Assembly: GCA_013339765.2 (NCBI GenBank)
Contig: CM023457.1
Span: 51,671,745 to 51,735,744 of the forward strand
Direction of reading: 5' to 3'
DNA length: 64,000 nt
DNA from: Haemaphysalis longicornis
Lineage: Eukaryota > Arthropoda > Arachnida > Ixodida > Ixodidae
Shown: piece by piece, positions 24,262 to 35,875 of the stretch
Numbering within the stretch: the first letter of the stretch is position 1
Layout of the letters: each line of letters starts with the position of its first letter
Program-made: the position numbers and the translations under genes
The notes under the pieces: generated by a model
What the model was told of the DNA's origin: nothing
Databases searched by the model: none
Seen by the model: the letters and a program-made list of their open reading frames with translations, nothing else

Positions 24262-24618
24262 GGGCTTGTGATTGAAGATAGTTTTCACCAAACTTTGCTG
24301 TATGGCTCTTAGTGGTTCTCCGCGGCCTACTGGCTGTTACGGTCGGTGAAAAAAGAACCACCCACCATTTCTTCCCCTCCCTTCATAACTTCCGTTTGTT
24401 GGAATTAATATCTGCGCGGATTCTGGCAGAAAATACATGTCACTTGTATATCTCGCTCGGAAATGAGTTGTAATTAGTAGTTTCATTGTTTCGCCGGTTA
24501 TTTGACACACCCCCTTCCCCTCTTTGGCGTTCACGCCAGACATACACACACATACGCAATCGTCCGTGCAGACACGGTTGTTGCTCTTGCCCTCGGAAAA
24601 CGACGGCAAATAAAATAG

Positions 24619-25088
24619 GCGCAGCTTGCAATAGTGGTGGTTTTTGTAAGTTTTGCTTGGCTTTGCTGAGCTTTGCTGGGTTTTCCGGTATACCTACTTG
24701 CTGGTATAAAGGAAGTGTTGAGGGGTGAGACCAAGTTTAGGCGGATTTTACAATGCCGTTCCGGTCGGTCGCCAACACTGACTGCGGATCGCAGGCCGCT
24801 GCTTCTCCAGCCTTGCACCATTAGTTCAAGCTGCGCATTTTTTTTTTTTTGCGCTTTAGTAGCCCAAAAAGACTATCACTTTTAAAATGGAATTGTAAGG
24901 GGTGAACATACGCATATGCCCCTTGTACAGGCGCGAGCAGCAGGCGCGAAAGCTGGCTTCACTGTTATAATACCCTATCTGCGGTGCTGCACCCTTTACA
25001 GGCGGCGCAGTTCTTTTCCTTGGTTTTTTTTTTTTTTTTGCTAACGCCACCGGACCAAGCTTAAGCTTAAACAGCTCCGCTGTTAAAA
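24619..25088 (+). repeat. Dispersed repeat family E, copy 1 (about 470 bp)
   Basis: It aligns along its length with 44339-44863. Shared anchors are GCGCAGCTTGCA, a TTGCTGGGTTTTC block, AAGTGTTGAGG, GCCGTTCCGGT, GACTATCAC.TTTAAAAT, CTTCACTGTTA and GCTAACGCCACCGGACCAAG. It ends in a small hairpin, AACAGCTCCGCTGTT. No coding frame, so it is non-autonomous. The terminal hairpin invites comparison with Helitron-type ends, but the required 3' CTRR was not seen; class unassigned. Confidence 0.8.
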
Positions 25089-25259
25089 TTATGCATGTTT
25101 ATTACGTCGGCATCACTGCCTCATCCTGGAAGACACATCCGGCAGAAATAGGTGAAACAAAACGCCACAGGTAAGGCGCGTTCGGTTACAGGTAGCTCGT
25201 TTCTGTCCTTAACTAAACCACGAGGCCGCTGGTTTCTCAGAGTTTAGGACGTCGTCGGT

Positions 25260-26210
25260 GGCCATGTACCGTGCGTAATTATGAAGACATCACTGGCAGG
25301 ACACGCAGTGCCGCAACACGCGAGCCTCGCCGAAGGAGGAACACCACGCGAGCGCACGTAACGCACGCTCGAGTGGGTTCTCCCCGCACCGGCGACGTCC
25401 TCGATGTCGTCGTCGAGCACCGGTCCGCGGGGGTTGCCTTGGCGGCGACGCTGACAGGCGTCACGCCACTAACGAGCGCCGTCCCAACGCCGCAGCGCGA
25501 GCGCGCCGGGGGGAGCCGTTACCAGCGGGGGGGAACGCCACAACGTGGATCAGCCCCCCGCTGCGACCCCTCTCCTCCACGTGTACTGCACCGAAGCCAC
25601 CGTCCAGACTGCAATGCCGTGTTCATTTCTGCACTCAGCCATCGGAGCTCCATCGCCGGAATTCTTACGATTCAATCAGTGAAGCCACCCAGAAGTGTCA
25701 CCGACGCTCAACTCAACTCTGGTTTGAAGAGTAGCGGTCAGTCTTGTAACAAAAAGAGCGGTAAACTGAGTCAACAAGCATTGCTACTTGAGGGGTGTAC
25801 ATACAGTAGTAGAGCCGTGGGACAACGTCATTTCCTTTGTCCTCGTGCTCCTCTCCCCCCTATTAGGAGCGCGAGGCGGCTTTCTTTCTCCGTGTTTACT
25901 ACGCCCGCGCACACACGCGACCATTCACGCAAAATCCCGCACGCTGCGCGACTGCACGGCACCCCCGCCGGCAACGCACGCACGCGGCGGTCTAATCGAA
26001 TAGCGGGATGTGCGTGCGGCACGGAAGCGAGCCACAGCGGGGAAAGCGGTGCTCGCCGGGACGTGATTGTCTGCTTATTTTCATCTTTTGTACGCGCCCC
26101 CCGCGACTCGGTTCTGCGTGAATTCGTGTTCCATCGCGCTTCGTGGTCGCTGCCTTCCTCCCTCCTCCCCGCGGGTGGCCCTAATCGTCGTCTGCGATGA
26201 ATCGTCTGCA
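25260..26210. other. CpG-rich region with long but unsupported open frame
   Basis: A 309-codon open frame runs through 25271-26200 on the plus strand, but it opens on GTG and contains no ATG at all. Its sequence is Arg/Ser/Pro/Ala-rich with no domain. CpG content is high, especially at 25260-25610. This is more likely a CpG-rich noncoding or promoter region than a gene. Confidence 0.35.
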
Positions 26211-26474
26211 CTTGGCCGAGATCGTCTGCTGCTGAGAGCGAACGGCCATGGCATGGGAGTTGTGTTCCCCGCGGGCGCTGGGGGTCATTCAGATTCCGGG
26301 GGAGTCAGCTATGTACACTGTGGTGCTCCAAATCGGTCAGCTCCGATGGGCGAAAACGAATTAAATCTCCGTTTCCGCTCTTTCCCACTCCTTCACTTCA
26401 GCGTGGTGGTTCTTGTTTGCGATCCGCTAAGGGTTTCCGGGTCAATCCTTTGGCAAATGGAAATTTCATTCCTA

Positions 26475-26508
26475 CCCCCCCCCCCCCCCCCCCCCCCTTT
26501 TTTTTTTT
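26475..26508. repeat. Poly-C (23) then poly-T tract
   Basis: Twenty-three C residues followed by eleven T. Homopolymers of this kind are prone to assembly and sequencing length error. Confidence 0.95.
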
Positions 26509-27019
26509 CTCCTTATGAAAGGAGCGGCCAACAACGACATTTTTGTTGCCAGTGGGTTTTTGCGCAGCCTCTGGGTAAACAAAGAGCAAGTAGAATAAGT
26601 ACTTGGTGTCGTATTTTTTTTTATGTTTTGACCTATTCTCGAGTTGAAAAACGGATTACTTTCGCGTTGCGACACATGAGAAGTCGATGAATGTAAAGTC
26701 CGACGTCGGTCGTAGATTAGAAGACGGGTGCACGACAGCGCGTCAATCGTCTTTGTGCTCGACAGAAACTAAATACTGCCGCTGCTCACCGTCGGTATCA
26801 CAAGTTTTTTTCTGTTGTAATCTGTCGTCTTTGATTGTCGATTAAATAGCCTTATTTCTCCACTTTATGTCATAACATTTTATAAAACACCTTTAATAGT
26901 TCCTGGGTTTAACACCCGGTGGTTAAAGAAAATTGTAGGTGGCGCTATCTGCAACAGAAGTTCACCGGGCAACTCTTGTGCTGCACTGCTGCACACATTT
27001 TTTCCTCCATTCAAACAGG

Positions 27020-27760
27020 ACCCTGCGCTCTCCATTGGTTCGCCGCTCGCGCGACACGCGTTCATATTCTACTACACTCTAACCGTACGTCGGGTTATTT
27101 TCCCGTCCAATTAACTCTCTCTCCTTTCTCTTTCTCTCCTGACTGGGTACGCCGGTATTGAAGTCCTGCGCCTCCCGACCAATCGGACGTGCCCACGCCT
27201 GTGACGTCATCAGAGTGTCAGCGGGAAACGGCGTTGCGCGCACACGCGCGCGTCCGAAACGTGGTTTTAGCTGAGCCCGGCCTGTCAGCTGCGCATCACC
27301 CGCTTTCCGGAAAACGCTTGGGGAAGCCGCTGAAAGGAGGGGCCACGCGCATCCATCCATCTATCAGCCGAGCGCCCCGCGCCGAGCAGTGCAGCGCTCC
27401 AGTTGTACCGGGCACTCTTCCAAGAGAGTCGCGCAGAAAGTGCCGCGCCTTGCAACAATGCGGCATTCCCGTAACGACCGCCGCGTATGTCGGTGCAGCA
27501 GCGAGAAGGGGAAAGGGTGGGTCAGTGATAAGGGAGAGAAGGACACCTTCGCCGTTGTCGCGTCCTGGGAACGGCTCCCGTCGCGCGCAGCTGTCGAAAA
27601 GTGCCCTCACCGGGTTCTGCGGAGTCGGCAGCGAGGGAGGAAGAAGTTGCCGGTTTTATGGATCGCTTCGAGTGCGCTTCAGGGGACGGGCGAGAGGACG
27701 GGCTGAACTGTCGGCTTTGCGCGGCGAGGGAACACCGGGTTTCCCTCGTCAAACCGTGGA
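27020..27760. promoter_or_regulatory. CpG-rich promoter-like region with CCAAT and CRE sites
   Basis: ATTGG (inverted CCAAT) lies at 27034-27038, CCAAT at 27179-27183 and a full CRE (TGACGTCA) at 27202-27209, followed by about 550 bp of CpG-rich DNA with long open frames on both strands. This resembles a TATA-less promoter. No first exon can be defined: the 206-codon plus-strand frame is Arg-rich with no recognisable family. A very similar arrangement occurs at 57.41-57.46 kb. Confidence 0.35.
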
Positions 27761-27829
27761 CCCGTCTGCAAGATTGTTTCATAAATCAGCCTACTTTTTT
27801 TTTCCCTAAGACATTACGAGAAGTTTAAG

Positions 27830-28250
27830 CTTCGCTATCTGTGGCGTTGGTTGGAGATAAGAGAAGCCTCGCGTTAACATTGTCCGCACACGTGGGTGAG
27901 TGTGAGGGGGCGAGTGTGACTTCCACTCACAGTTACATTGCACAAACCTTTACTTACGCTCGCACTTTCGCTTCAGCGTGGTGAAGGAAAAATGTTACCG
28001 CATTTACTTCGTGTTCGGGACGACATAGTCAAGGGTATGTTCCGTACGGGCGGAACTGTCACCTTTGAAGTCACATGGGCTATGGGGTTGGCTTAACTGC
28101 AGGGCATACCATGTTCCGGGAGCGAATAATGCTTCATAAAATGCCACTGGTAGATTTAGCAGCAAACGACTTGCAGAACCTGTCCCGTCGCAGTCCTTTG
28201 ACTTTGGGTCCCTTGTCTGTAAAACACTACCCTCTACTTTTGTTGTTTTA
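27830..28250. other. No gene seen
   Basis: Unique DNA between the CpG-rich patch and the Tigger-type MITE. It contains a short region with repeated GTGTGAG-type words. No open frame of interest. Confidence 0.45.
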
Positions 28251-28253
28251 ATA

Positions 28254-28425
28254 CAGTCGAATCTCGTTAGTTCGAACTAGAAGAGGCCCGACAACTTGTT
28301 CGAATTAATAAAAGATTGAATTAACGAAAGCTATTTAAATACATGTAACTTTGCCTGGACCACTGCGTCAGTTCGAATAAACGTGGAGATCGAATTAGCG
28401 AGTTCGAATTAATGAAGATTCGACG
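28254..28425. mobile_element. Tigger/pogo-type MITE (172 bp)
   Basis: The left end CAGTCGAATCTCGTTAGTTC and the right end (reverse complement CGTCGAATCTTCATTAATTC) are inverted repeats, and TA dinucleotides flank both sides (28252-28253 and 28426-28427). Tc1/mariner-pogo transposons duplicate TA and Tigger ends begin CAGT/CAGG. There is no coding capacity. Related ends occur at 40478, 43011 and 48066. Confidence 0.8.
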
Positions 28426-28429
28426 TATA

Positions 28430-29330
28430 AAACTTGATTTGATAAAAAAAAATAGTAACTCCACAGACTAAGGGACTGGTGGGAATTTCTTCCAGCCCCT
28501 CTTCTCTGTACATACTCGTCAACACATCCACCGTGTTGTTTGTTTTGTTTTTATCGTTTTTGGCGCCCGGAAGAAATCGTGGCCGCATCCGTCGCACTGT
28601 CGCCGAATCGTTTTAGGCTCTTGTTTAGGTGGACCCATTTACCGCCGTAAGACTTCACTGCAATGCACGGCATAGGTGTTGGAAAGCTAATCTTACCAAG
28701 AGCAAGTCACTGCGCAGTAAGTAGGCCTAACTGCTATGCACGGGGTTTCTGTATAAGCGGCTTCACTGCCGAGCACGAGTGCATTGCGGAGAAGACGTCC
28801 GTTTAGTGACGCTACAAGCAGTGCTGCTTCAAAATAGGGAGGCCCTAGGGCGTCTTACTAAATACTCTGAGATACGATGCTGTGTACGTAAGCCTTCTAA
28901 AAAGGCGAGTCAAATTAGGAGTCACTACAGGCTAATGAGTATGCTATCATTCGTGAAAGCGTATTACATCTTTTGTACATACTCATTCGTGAGTACGTTG
29001 GGCTTTCATGTGAGCACTTTCGTATACTCAGGAGCACCCGCTAGTGACTGTAGGCACTGCTGAGATCACGGAAGTGCTTGTACGTGATTACTGTACTTGA
29101 GTACGCGCTCACAAACGAGCCCTTTCGTGAACTCAGAAGTTCATGTTGTCACTCGCGAGTACGTACTCTTGAATGGGCGACAGAAGGCCTTCATGAGTAC
29201 GTACTCGTGGTTATATGCGATAACTCGGGACTGCAGTGCTTCCCCGCGTAGCTTTTCGTACGAAAGAAGGAGCGAGTAGGCGACAGATGAAAGACCGCCC
29301 ATTGTTTCCACTGTTCCGCCTCATTTTGTA
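28430..29330. other. No gene seen; GAGTACGT-rich stretch
   Basis: From about 28960 to 29215 the motif GTGAGTACGTACTC and its variants recur irregularly (TCGTGAGTACG, GAGTACGCGCTC, GCGAGTACGTACTC, GAGTACGTACTCG). A 94-codon open frame at 28779-29063 has no recognisable product. Confidence 0.4.
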
Positions 29331-29360
29331 CTCACGCCCAAGCAGGAAGAGTGCAAAGTC

Positions 29361-29600
29361 GGCGACGGTCCCTAGAAAGATTTCTAGGGACCATAACTCA
29401 GGGACCGCAGGGACCTTAACTTCGCAACTTTCTAGGGACCATAACTCGGGTATCATAGGGACCGTATCTCTCTAGGGACCATTACTCGTTACAAGCGAAG
29501 TGGAGGGGGGGACAGCTATGTTCTCTAGAAACATTTCCAGGGAATATACTCGAGCACTTTATTGACTATAACTTTCTAGGTACTGTAACTCGGCTTCCGG
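29361..29600. repeat. Degenerate tandem array built on TCTAGGGACCATAACTC
   Basis: The phrase TTTCTAGGGACCATAACTC and variants recur at least five times. At its left edge GGTCCCTAGAAA (29367-29378) and TTTCTAGGGACC (29381-29392) form a perfect 12-bp-arm palindrome with a 2-base loop. Noncoding. Confidence 0.75.
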
Positions 29601-30317
<717 letters not shown>

Positions 30318-30650
30318 CCACGTCCGATTTCAGATTGGTCGCGTCACAACGAACTTCCCAGGAGCTCTGTTTTTCCTTCCAATGTTATCTTGCTGAAAAA
30401 CAAAAACAAAAAACTTCTTTTTTAAGGCATATTTTTATGTTTTCTTTCGACAGCTCACATCTCTACGTAGGATGGGTAGAAAGGCTGCTCTCACGATTGT
30501 GTTCAGGATCGTGGAGAAAAGAAAGGTTTTCTATGATCCGTGTGCAGGATAAACCTTCTTAGTCACGTCACTTTCACCGCTAGGACACCGAACTTCAGGA
30601 TATCTGAAGACTGTAGCCGGACCTTCCTTCACTGAGGCATCTTTAAAAAA
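30318..30650. other. No gene seen
   Basis: A/T-rich unique DNA with an AAAACAAAAACAAAAAAC run. Nothing supportable. Confidence 0.45.
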
Positions 30651-31230
30651 GGGCCCATCTCCCCGCGAGGGGGACTCGAGTAAATGCGTCGCATATGGGG
30701 TGGGTGTATTGCGTTAACGTTTAGTGCTTGGGGGGTTGGTGGTAGTGAATGCGTTGTATCAGCAGCTTCTGGACGTAGTTTGAATGAGTCAAGGCTATAA
30801 GGCGCGTTCGTAGCCTTTCATTCTGTGTCGGTTTTGTGGCGCAGTGGGAAGAGCACCATGTACCTCACGTTCCGCCCACAGGTAGTGAATGCGTTGTATC
30901 AGCAGCTTCTTGACGTAGTTTGAATGAGTCAAGGATGTAAGGCGCGTTCGTAGCCTTCCTTTCTGTGTCGGCTTTGTGGCGCAGTGGGTAGAGCACCATG
31001 TACCTTGCGTTCCGCCCGCAGGGTCGTGGGATCGAAACCAGGCGCCGGTAAGTATTATTTTTTTTATATAGTGTAGGGGGAGGGGTGCGGACCTGTTGTT
31101 GAGAGCGAGGAGGGTGGCGTGATGCGGGAGAGGAGTGGGGACAGGGCGCACCTGGAACGGCTGTTGCGGACGCCGAGGCACGCCGACAACGCCGGGTGAC
31201 ATCGTGAGTTAAAGAAATGCTCTGCATTTA
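30651..31230 (+). mobile_element. tRNA-derived SINE family F, copy with internal 140-bp tandem duplication
   Basis: It aligns with 55766-56135, from GGGCCCATCTCCCCGCG to GTGAGTTAA..GCTCTGCATTTA. It has an A box (TGGCGCAGTGGGTAGAGC, about 30976) and a B box (GGGATCGAAACC, 31028-31039) at tRNA-like spacing. The unit 30741-30880 is repeated at 30881-31020, so the A-box region occurs twice but the B box once. Minus-strand open frames here are conserved between copies only because the repeat is. Confidence 0.85.
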
Positions 31231-31968
31231 AAACAATAGGGGAGGGGGTGTTGATTCTCTCGCATCCTTCCGACTCGAAACCACTGTGCTCGAAACTCCC
31301 CTCCGGAAGTCTTTATTGCTCCTGCGAGTGGCGGTTGCGCAGGTGTTAAAAAAGAACTACTCCCTTTGAGTAGCGGCTACGCCTGTGACGGCGCGTTATA
31401 CTCCCAGGACTGGGCTTCGGCGATTGCTCCGGCTGGCAGCCGGCCAGGAAGAGTTATTCCTCTCGGCACTATATACTATAGCGGACCGCGAGGGGCGAGA
31501 AGCAGCAGCTAATTTGCAAACGCACACTCGCGCGTGTCAAATCTCTCCCCCGCCTTCGCCGATTATTATCGCCCTTGCCCTCTCTTATTTCGGCGTCGGC
31601 CTGGTTCCGTGTATTCTGTCGCGCGTCGCTTCTTGATTGCCGCCCCGGCTAATGCAGTCATAAACACGGCTGCGCCAACACGGCCGCGGAAAGTGATTGG
31701 CGAGCCATTGATCGCGGTCACGTGACGCCGTCGAGACTGTTTTCTTTGGCTCCCTTCGAGGCGGCGAGAAAAGAAACAGTGAAAAAGAAAAAAGAAAAAA
31801 AAAAGGAAGCCGCGGCAAGCAGGGCAGAAAGCACTATATCAGCGTGGCTTAGCTAGCTTGCCGTGTCCCGAGGGCAGCGTAAATCTCAGTTTTAAGATAA
31901 TACACGGGAGAAGTGAATCTGATATCCTGCCTTCCTCAGCTTGTTCCACGCGCGGCGAGAGAGACGTG

Positions 31969-31970
<2 letters not shown>
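31231..31970. other. No gene seen; GC-rich with CCAAT/E-box-like words
   Basis: Contains GTGATTGGCGAGCC and GGTCACGTGACG (E-box) near 31696-31728 and an A-rich purine run at about 31785-31803. Short open frames are unsupported. Confidence 0.35.
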
Positions 31971-32036
<66 letters not shown>

Positions 32037-32045
32037 TATATATAA
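31971..32045. repeat. (TA)n microsatellite, about 75 bp
   Basis: A long TA run broken once (AATAT). The Tyr-Ile repeat frames through it are artefacts. Confidence 0.97.
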
Positions 32046-32920
32046 TCAGGTGTGACGCGCGCGCGAGGCCACGAAATAACTATAATTTGCGTGTTGAGAT
32101 ATTATCCGACTGGTGTAAGTGACAAGTTATTGGCGACCATGAGGCAGTTTGGGACGCTCAGGTGAATAATTGTCTTTGAAGAATGTCGGCCACACGAGAG
32201 ATCTACTAGTTGAATTAAATTTCTTTGCGTGAGTGGGGTTATGGAAGTAAGTTCTGTTCTGCCACGCAAGGTACAGTATACTGTGTAATCTTTACCCTAA
32301 ACTTGGTTGTCTTCTGTTGCAAGCGCTGCTCCCTTGGTTTATCATACCTAATGACTGTATGAAGAATGGTGAGGTTGGGTGGACTTGGGGGCTGAAAAAT
32401 CTTCTGTCCTACGTATGCTTCCTTGAAAGAATGATTGGGAGGGGGGATCGGCGGCTGAAAAATCTGCGTACACTCTTCGCTGAAAACACACTCTGCCCAA
32501 ATGGGCATGACCTCTTTTCCGCGTACTGCTCTCGGGTATTGCTATTGACGCAAAGGCGGAGAAGATGAAACGCTGAAAAAAAAAAGAAAAAGAACATTTA
32601 GATTTGAAGCCGGGAGATGAGCGCGCTCCTTCGGCCGCGTGAACTTGATTTCAGCAGCGCGTTCCCCCCCGTGATGAGGCAGTGGGCTGGCGGCGAATCC
32701 AATCTTCCGAAACGCGGCTCGAAATACACCTCCCTTGCGTATCGATTGGTCGCGGCGCACCGCTGCTCATTCACGCGGCGAGCCGGCGACCCGGGAGCGA
32801 GAGCAGCATTTTTAGGGGGCAAAGCAGACCTTACCAAAGCGGCCGGAATTTGTCGCTTTTATGTATGAATTACACGCGTTACCTGGCGGCCATACGCTGA
32901 AAAAAAATTCTTTATCTCTG
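32046..32920. other. No gene seen
   Basis: Unique DNA. A phrase GGGCTGAAAAATCTTC..GTACGTATG recurs in altered form about 65 bp apart (about 32390 and 32452, GCTGAAAAATCT), a possible small tandem repeat. Open frames are unsupported. Confidence 0.4.
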
Positions 32921-32953
32921 CAGGAAAGAAATCTGTTAACGCGAGAAGTGAGT

Positions 32954-33097
32954 ATGCTTCTCAGTACGACTAGCGTTTGCTTCACCGCACTACTACTCAT
33001 GCTGCTGTGGTGGCTGCTTTACAGGCGGGTCGCTGGCAGGAGGCGAGAAAGCCAGCCAACGAGGGCCATTGGAACTGGGAGTAATTACGATGGTTGA
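32954..33097 (+). CDS. Candidate small exon encoding an N-terminal membrane anchor (speculative)
   Basis: A splice-acceptor-like tract (TTCTTTATCTCTGCAG, ending at 32923) precedes an ATG at 32954 with A at -3. The 47-codon frame encodes a Leu/Trp-rich hydrophobic segment (about residues 8-23, TALLLMLLWWLLY) followed by a basic cluster (RRVAGRRR), then a polar stretch and a stop. That layout is typical of signal anchors such as the start of microsomal cytochromes P450, but no proline-rich hinge follows. A weak donor (GTAATT) lies near 33080. The frame is also open upstream to an ATG at 32861. No second exon is visible, so this may be chance. Confidence 0.2.
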   Translation: MLLSTTSVCFTALLLMLLWWLLYRRVAGRRRESQPTRAIGTGSNYDG

Positions 33098-33554
33098 TGT
33101 TTAGTGCTGCAAAGGAACTGGGATTAGTAGGCAAAAATTGCTTCCCATAAAAAATGTGTTACGCGCATTGCCATGTTGTATACTCCGCGGTGGCCGCTGT
33201 CTTGCGGGGGTCCCGCCGAGTGTCTGCGCACGTCCCGCTTGCCGGTGCCCCCGATGAGTGGGCTTTCAGCTCTGGAAACTTCAGCTCTTCACTGAAAATG
33301 TAATCGCCTCACGATTCCAGTCGGTCCTTGCGTATACACCGGACACGGTTCACGACGCCAGCGTACGTTTGTGCGTGATGTTTTCGACCGCAGTCGTACC
33401 CTTGTCCCCCTCCCCCTTTTACGTCACTTACCTCTTAGCCCACCAATTTTCTGCCTGTATTCCCCTTCCCGCAGCGCTCCGATGATACCTACATCCACCG
33501 GGATGATAGAAAAACACTTCTTCGCATACGCAGGCACTCGTCGTACCTATGTCG
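33098..33554. other. No gene seen
   Basis: Unique DNA, pyrimidine-rich around 33400-33480. Possible intronic sequence if the exon candidate to the left is real. Confidence 0.4.
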
Positions 33555-33665
33555 CCTTATTCGAACTCTCGCTTTATTGAAGCTTCTCAGAGCAAATCAT
33601 CCTCGCTTTTAACGGAGTACCGCTTATAACGAAGTCAGTTTTCTGTTCGGGGAACAAGGGTTAGA
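33555..33665. mobile_element. Tigger-like MITE fragment (family G)
   Basis: AGAGCAAATCATCCTCGCTTTTAACGGAGTACCGCTTATAACGAAGTCAG-type wording matches the element at 47880-48060 over about 60 bp (AACAAATCATACC.GCTCTTAACGAAGTA there). The ends are poorly preserved. Confidence 0.55.
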
Positions 33666-33987
33666 TGTTCAAATAATTAATCTAATAGCCACACCACAGC
33701 CTACTTACAGATCTTTCTGCAGAGCTACTCGGCAAATGTCGCTCGCGTGTCGCGCGTGGCTGACACGTCGCGTGCGGCGGCGACGTCGATAGCCCGTCTG
33801 CTTGCACCGACCTTGCGCAAGTGTTGCCGCTCGAGCACACGCGAACTTCCACAGTGGCCGGGCAGGTAGGTCGAGGACTCCGTGGCTGTGTTGCGTACGG
33901 GTCCGTAACGTGCAACGCTCGTCTCCCTTCTCCGTTTGGAATCGGCCAACGCGTCAAAGTCGGTAGGTGGAAGGTTAAAGCCCGCAC

Positions 33988-34272
33988 ATGATATACGCAA
34001 TGATAATTAGTATTTACTCGGTCTTGTTATTTTTGTCTTGTGTCGTTCTGGATTCCTGTGCAGGGGGGGGAAGCAACCGTTCTCAGTTATTGTTGGTATA
34101 CCATTTGGAGGGATTTGTAGCGCTTGAAGAGAAAAAGAAAGAACAGGAGTGGCGCGGAAGCGTAATTTCGGATCACGCTCTCAGTTTTTCTCGACAGGTG
34201 TTGAAAATGACGAAGGTGCAAAAAAAAGTCGAAAAACTTTTTGGCATAACTTTACAACTGAACGATTGGTAA
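33988..34272 (+). CDS. Candidate ORF with signal-peptide-like start (speculative)
   Basis: A 94-codon ATG-initiated frame begins with a hydrophobic leader (MIISIYSVLLFLSCVVL at residues 5-21) and a plausible cleavage site near DSCAG. Tick salivary protein genes often place the leader on a separate first exon. Against this, the rest is Lys/Glu-rich with no cysteine pattern of a known tick secreted family, and there is no convincing TATA box. I do not recognise the protein; chance is quite possible. Confidence 0.2.
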   Translation: MIYAMIISIYSVLLFLSCVVLDSCAGGGSNRSQLLLVYHLEGFVALEEKKKEQEWRGSVISDHALSFSRQVLKMTKVQKKVEKLFGITLQLNDW

Positions 34273-34279
34273 TAAATGA

Positions 34280-35620
34280 CGTAACGTCCACGTTAACTTC
34301 GCGGAGGTCCTCAACGGCTGATACTGCCTTAATTTCTTGAGTCAGTTACTGGAGTACTGCTCGGTCTTACGCGAGTCGCGGCCGCGATATCAATTATGAC
34401 GTGACATATTAATATCTGTAATTAAGAAGTACCTTTTTGCGATAGTTTGATACACTAGTTGGCGATATGCTAGCTATGGTGAAGCAAGTAAGCAGCTGTG
34501 ATCGTGGCTGTGGGCAATTTCGCTATCTCGTGTGCGGCTCATCTTATCGCCAAAAGCCAGAAATGCTTTCAACAAATGATTTCAACCGCAGTGTAGTAAA
34601 CGGCACGTTTTAGCGGTGAATTCTGGAAGCACACGCCGGCTCAGACGCTTTAAACAAGTGCTCTATCTTTAAACTCCAGCCAGTACAGACACGTTAGCAT
34701 AAGCGTCCAAAAACACGCAAATTAACGGGTAATGAACAGGTTCTAATTAATTAGGCACCGCGCAGTTATAATTTATATCCCGAGACAGAGGCAAGCGTAA
34801 CGAGGCACTCCGGCTGGAGAGAAGAGCCTCCCGACTTTGCGTATAATCTAAGGCACGTGCCGCCCTTAATTGAAGTTTGAAACCGCGAAACGTTAAGGTT
34901 AGAGTCACTCCAGTTTAAGCCTCCAATTAGTTAAGCACACGATTATAGAGCAGCGTATACGCACGCTACTAGCGACGCTAGGCAGGGTTAAAATATAATA
35001 GGGGCAATGTAGAGGATGCCGGCCGACGCCGAGAAAGCAAAAACAAATTGACGTACTCAGTGCCTCGTGTGGCGCAGCGATGCTGAGAGATTAAGTGGCT
35101 ACCATGGCTCGGCTAAAAGGCTCAGCGTTGCGCCGTGCCTCGAGAGATACACATCGAGCAAAGCAGGGGCGCTTTCTGAAACACAGCGTTACTGCGCGCT
35201 TTAACGCGTACTAAATCCCCGCAAGGCTTCCACGTATACGCACCGCTGTGCTAACGTAATCGGAGAGGGCGCACGGAGGTGTGCCTCAGGGCTTGAAAGT
35301 GGCGCTTAGCTTCTTCGCTTCTTCGTTTATCATATTTCGTTTTTTTGAACGCGGTGGCATTTTTACTACACTCGTCTGTTCCGTGTACCCGAAGAGTGTC
35401 GACTTCCCGTTATCTCCCCGCTACACAGATTCTCTCCGTTTTAAAGCGAGCTCTCGGTGCCTCACTTCTGGCGTTGACGTATACACTGCAGAAAAGCCAA
35501 CTTTGCGCAGTCGGTTTCACGTAAATCATACGCCGCATAATATAACAATGGGGTGTCTTTGCGCACCTAACGGACTTCTAGTAATTCGAAAAATGTAGTT
35601 TGACAGCAGACACGCTTTGC
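34280..35620. other. Long ORF-poor stretch, no gene seen
   Basis: Between about 34340 and 35280 there is almost no open frame. TAATTA-like words are frequent (for example at 34743-34753). An imperfect inverted pair, TGGCGCAGCGATGCTGAG (about 35069) and CTCAGCGTTGCGCC (about 35120), could fold. Could hold regulatory or structured noncoding sequence, but I see nothing decisive. Confidence 0.4.
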
Positions 35621-35624
35621 GATG

Positions 35625-35875
35625 ATGATGATGGAAATACATTCTCTAATCACGGTTGGACGTCGGCTTTGGACTTTGGCTGAGTTGAAGCGGACTTTGG
35701 CTTTGGACTTTGGAAGAGTGGATTTTTTACTTTGGCTGGGTTGAGGTGGACTTTGAATTTGGACTTTGAGAGGAGTGGATTTTGGACTTTTGCGTTGACT
35801 CGGGTTGCACGGGAGACATCTTGCGTTTTAACCATCTTTCTCTTAGGAATTGGGCTTTGATTTTTTTTAGCTTAG
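35625..35875 (-). mobile_element. Composite repeat (family C), copy 3, lacking the tRNA-like part
   Basis: ACTCGGGTTGCACGGGAGA, TTTTAACCATCTTTCTCTTA and GGGCTTTGATTTTTTT match the right flanks of the copies at 16.0 and 21.4 kb. The left part is an expanded GGACTTTGG/GAAGTGGA-type tandem stretch (35655-35790). A (GAT)n run (35622-35633) again marks the left edge. Confidence 0.6.

Noticed and set aside
25271..26200. 309-codon open frame, the longest in the window
   Set aside because: It opens on GTG, contains no ATG, is Arg/Ser/Pro-rich, and lies in CpG-rich DNA where stops are rare by composition. No domain is recognisable.
30795..31227. Minus-strand open frames whose peptide is conserved at 55.6-56.1 kb
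   Set aside because: The conservation is that of SINE family F DNA. The frame is antisense to a Pol III-type element and differs in length between copies.
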